Positions 63,228-64,000 of a DNA stretch of 64,000 nt are shown in pieces. This stretch comes from Saprospiraceae bacterium. GTDB lineage: Bacteria; Bacteroidota; Bacteroidia; Chitinophagales; Saprospiraceae. The position numbers were made by a program, and so were the translations under genes. The stretch's first letter is position 1. Each line of letters begins with the position of its first letter. The notes beneath the pieces are model-generated. The model worked only from the letters and a program-made list of their open reading frames with translations. It ran no database searches and was not told the origin of the DNA. The stretch lies in contig JABDKX010000140.1 in NCBI GenBank assembly GCA_013001975.1, positions 1 through 64,000 on the forward strand, written 5' to 3'.

Positions 63228-64000
63228 TTGAAAAATCTAAAACACCTAAATAAATACTTTATTAAGTACAAATGGCACTTACTTCTAGGTACCATTTTCG
63301 TAGGTATTTCAAACTTTTTCATGGTATTAGTGCCTAGGGAGATAAGAAAATCCTTAGACTACATCATTGATAAAACACAATCTGTTGACTCAGGTGATAC
63401 AAGTGCAAGCTTTATGGAGACATTTGGCGGTGACATGATGAAATTTTCTGCCCTCGTTTTAGGATTGACAGTTGTCATGGGCTTCTTTTTATATCTTACT
63501 CGTAAAACAATCATTGTCATGTCTAGGCTAATGGAGTATGACATGCGGAAGGAAATTTATGAGAAATATCAAACATTAGACTTAGCATTTTATAAAATAA
63601 ACAAAACAGGTGATTTAATGTCACGTGTTTCTGAAGATGTATCCAAAGTCAGAATGTATTTAGGTCCTGGTGTCATGTACAGTATTCGTGTCGCATTATT
63701 ATTTGCTTTTGTCATCTATTCAATGTTTCAAGTAAATGTTAAACTATCTTATTATACACTTTTACCACTCCCCTTTCTATCAATTTCAATATACTATGTA
63801 AGTAGAATTATTCATCGGAGAAGTGATTTAATCCAGAGACAGATTTCAAAATTAAACAGTATTGCTCAAGAGGTTTATTCAGGAATTCGTGTGGTAAAAT
63901 CATATGCAAAAGAAGATCAGTTTTATGATCATTTTGATGAGCAGAGTGAGGATTATAAAGTTAAGGCTTTAAAACTTGCTCGCGTCAATGCTATGTTTTT
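63228..64000 (+). CDS. ABC exporter, transmembrane domain (3' end outside window)
   Basis: The TTG at 63228 starts MKNLKHLNKYFIKYKWHLLLGTIF, a common N-terminus of MsbA-like half transporters. The frame stays open to the end of the window and encodes 257 residues. Membrane helices occur at about 18-38 and 80-100, with more further on. KTGDLMSRVSEDVSKVR and QEVYSGIRVVKSYAKED are typical of ABC_membrane domains, the intracellular loops that contact the ATPase. The ATPase half lies outside the window. No ATG opens this frame near the family start, so TTG is chosen. It lies 117 bases after the ComEA-like gene. Confidence 0.9.
   Translation, partial: MKNLKHLNKYFIKYKWHLLLGTIFVGISNFFMVLVPREIRKSLDYIIDKTQSVDSGDTSASFMETFGGDMMKFSALVLGLTVVMGFFLYLTRKTIIVMSRLMEYDMRKEIYEKYQTLDLAFYKINKTGDLMSRVSEDVSKVRMYLGPGVMYSIRVALLFAFVIYSMFQVNVKLSYYTLLPLPFLSISIYYVSRIIHRRSDLIQRQISKLNSIAQEVYSGIRVVKSYAKEDQFYDHFDEQSEDYKVKALKLARVNAMF

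Noticed and set aside
1-64000. CRISPR arrays, tRNA or rRNA genes, insertion sequences, prophage or integrase genes
   Set aside because: I looked for regularly spaced direct repeats, clover-leaf patterns, transposase-like motifs and integrase motifs and found none. A dedicated scan would still be needed to exclude short or degenerate copies.

Overview
The window looks like chromosomal DNA of a gliding or T9SS-bearing member of the Bacteroidota, with a Saprospiria-type lineage as a tentative guess. The reasons are the AT-rich composition, frequent TTG starts without obvious Shine-Dalgarno sequences, TAnnTTTG-type -7 promoter elements, T9SS sorting domains of type A (gene ending at 13249) and type B (gene at 49984), a PorP/SprF-type protein, a PorV/PorQ-type barrel, and several short lipoproteins. 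I see no rRNA, tRNA, CRISPR, phage or insertion sequence.

Layout. 1-3839 is a type I secretion operon: an ABC ATPase cut by the window edge and lacking several catalytic residues, HlyD, a hotdog thioesterase and a TolC protein. 3956-8811 holds single genes: a GH130-like lipoprotein, a bestrophin, a DUF1059 protein, a MobA-like nucleotidyltransferase, a decayed secreted Cys-rich protein and a DinB-like protein. 8898-11668 holds an FG-GAP/ASPIC-UnbV lipoprotein and an acetyltransferase. 11834-20306 (minus) is an ECF sigma/anti-sigma pair with two DUF4331 proteins and a TPR protein. Two copies of one bipartite promoter-like motif with identical spacing sit upstream of the DUF4331 pair and the TPR gene, so this appears to be a small self-contained regulon. 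20495-26970 is an MscS channel followed by CorA, a transglutaminase-like protein, an acetyltransferase and a gluconate module (gluconokinase, 6-phosphogluconate dehydrogenase, GntP permease). 27097-29067 has a VOC protein and an ABC-2-type exporter pair; 29064-31982 (minus) has a catalase-like protein and a diheme cytochrome c peroxidase-like lipoprotein.

32370-35356 is an outer-membrane barrel followed by a histidine kinase that has lost its catalytic half. 35409-43839 is a run of enzymes and membrane proteins on the plus strand (RlmF, phosphoesterase, PAP2 phosphatase, serine hydrolase, alpha/beta hydrolase, gamma-glutamyltransferase-like protein, M50 protease with TPRs, a small membrane protein, an acetyltransferase), then HolA. 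45490-49754 has a PorV/PorQ-like barrel, NDH-2 and SppA. 49984-55963 is a giant SprB-repeat adhesin with its PorP/SprF partner, preceded by a perfect 16-bp palindrome overlapping its promoter and separated by a strong hairpin. 56026-59858 has a PlsC acyltransferase, MsrB/MsrA, and an OmpA protein paired with an unusual membrane protein carrying a seven-unit Asp/Ser/Gly repeat and two helix-hairpin-helix modules. 60121-63110 is ComEC plus a ComEA-like protein, and 63228 to the end is the start of an MsbA-like ABC exporter.

Most worth a second look are the ECF promoter pair with a sigma factor ending in a hydrophobic helix, the palindrome over the adhesin promoter, the secreted-protein pseudogene with two point lesions in its signal peptide, and the degenerate type I ATPase. 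Functions are read from sequence motifs without database searches.
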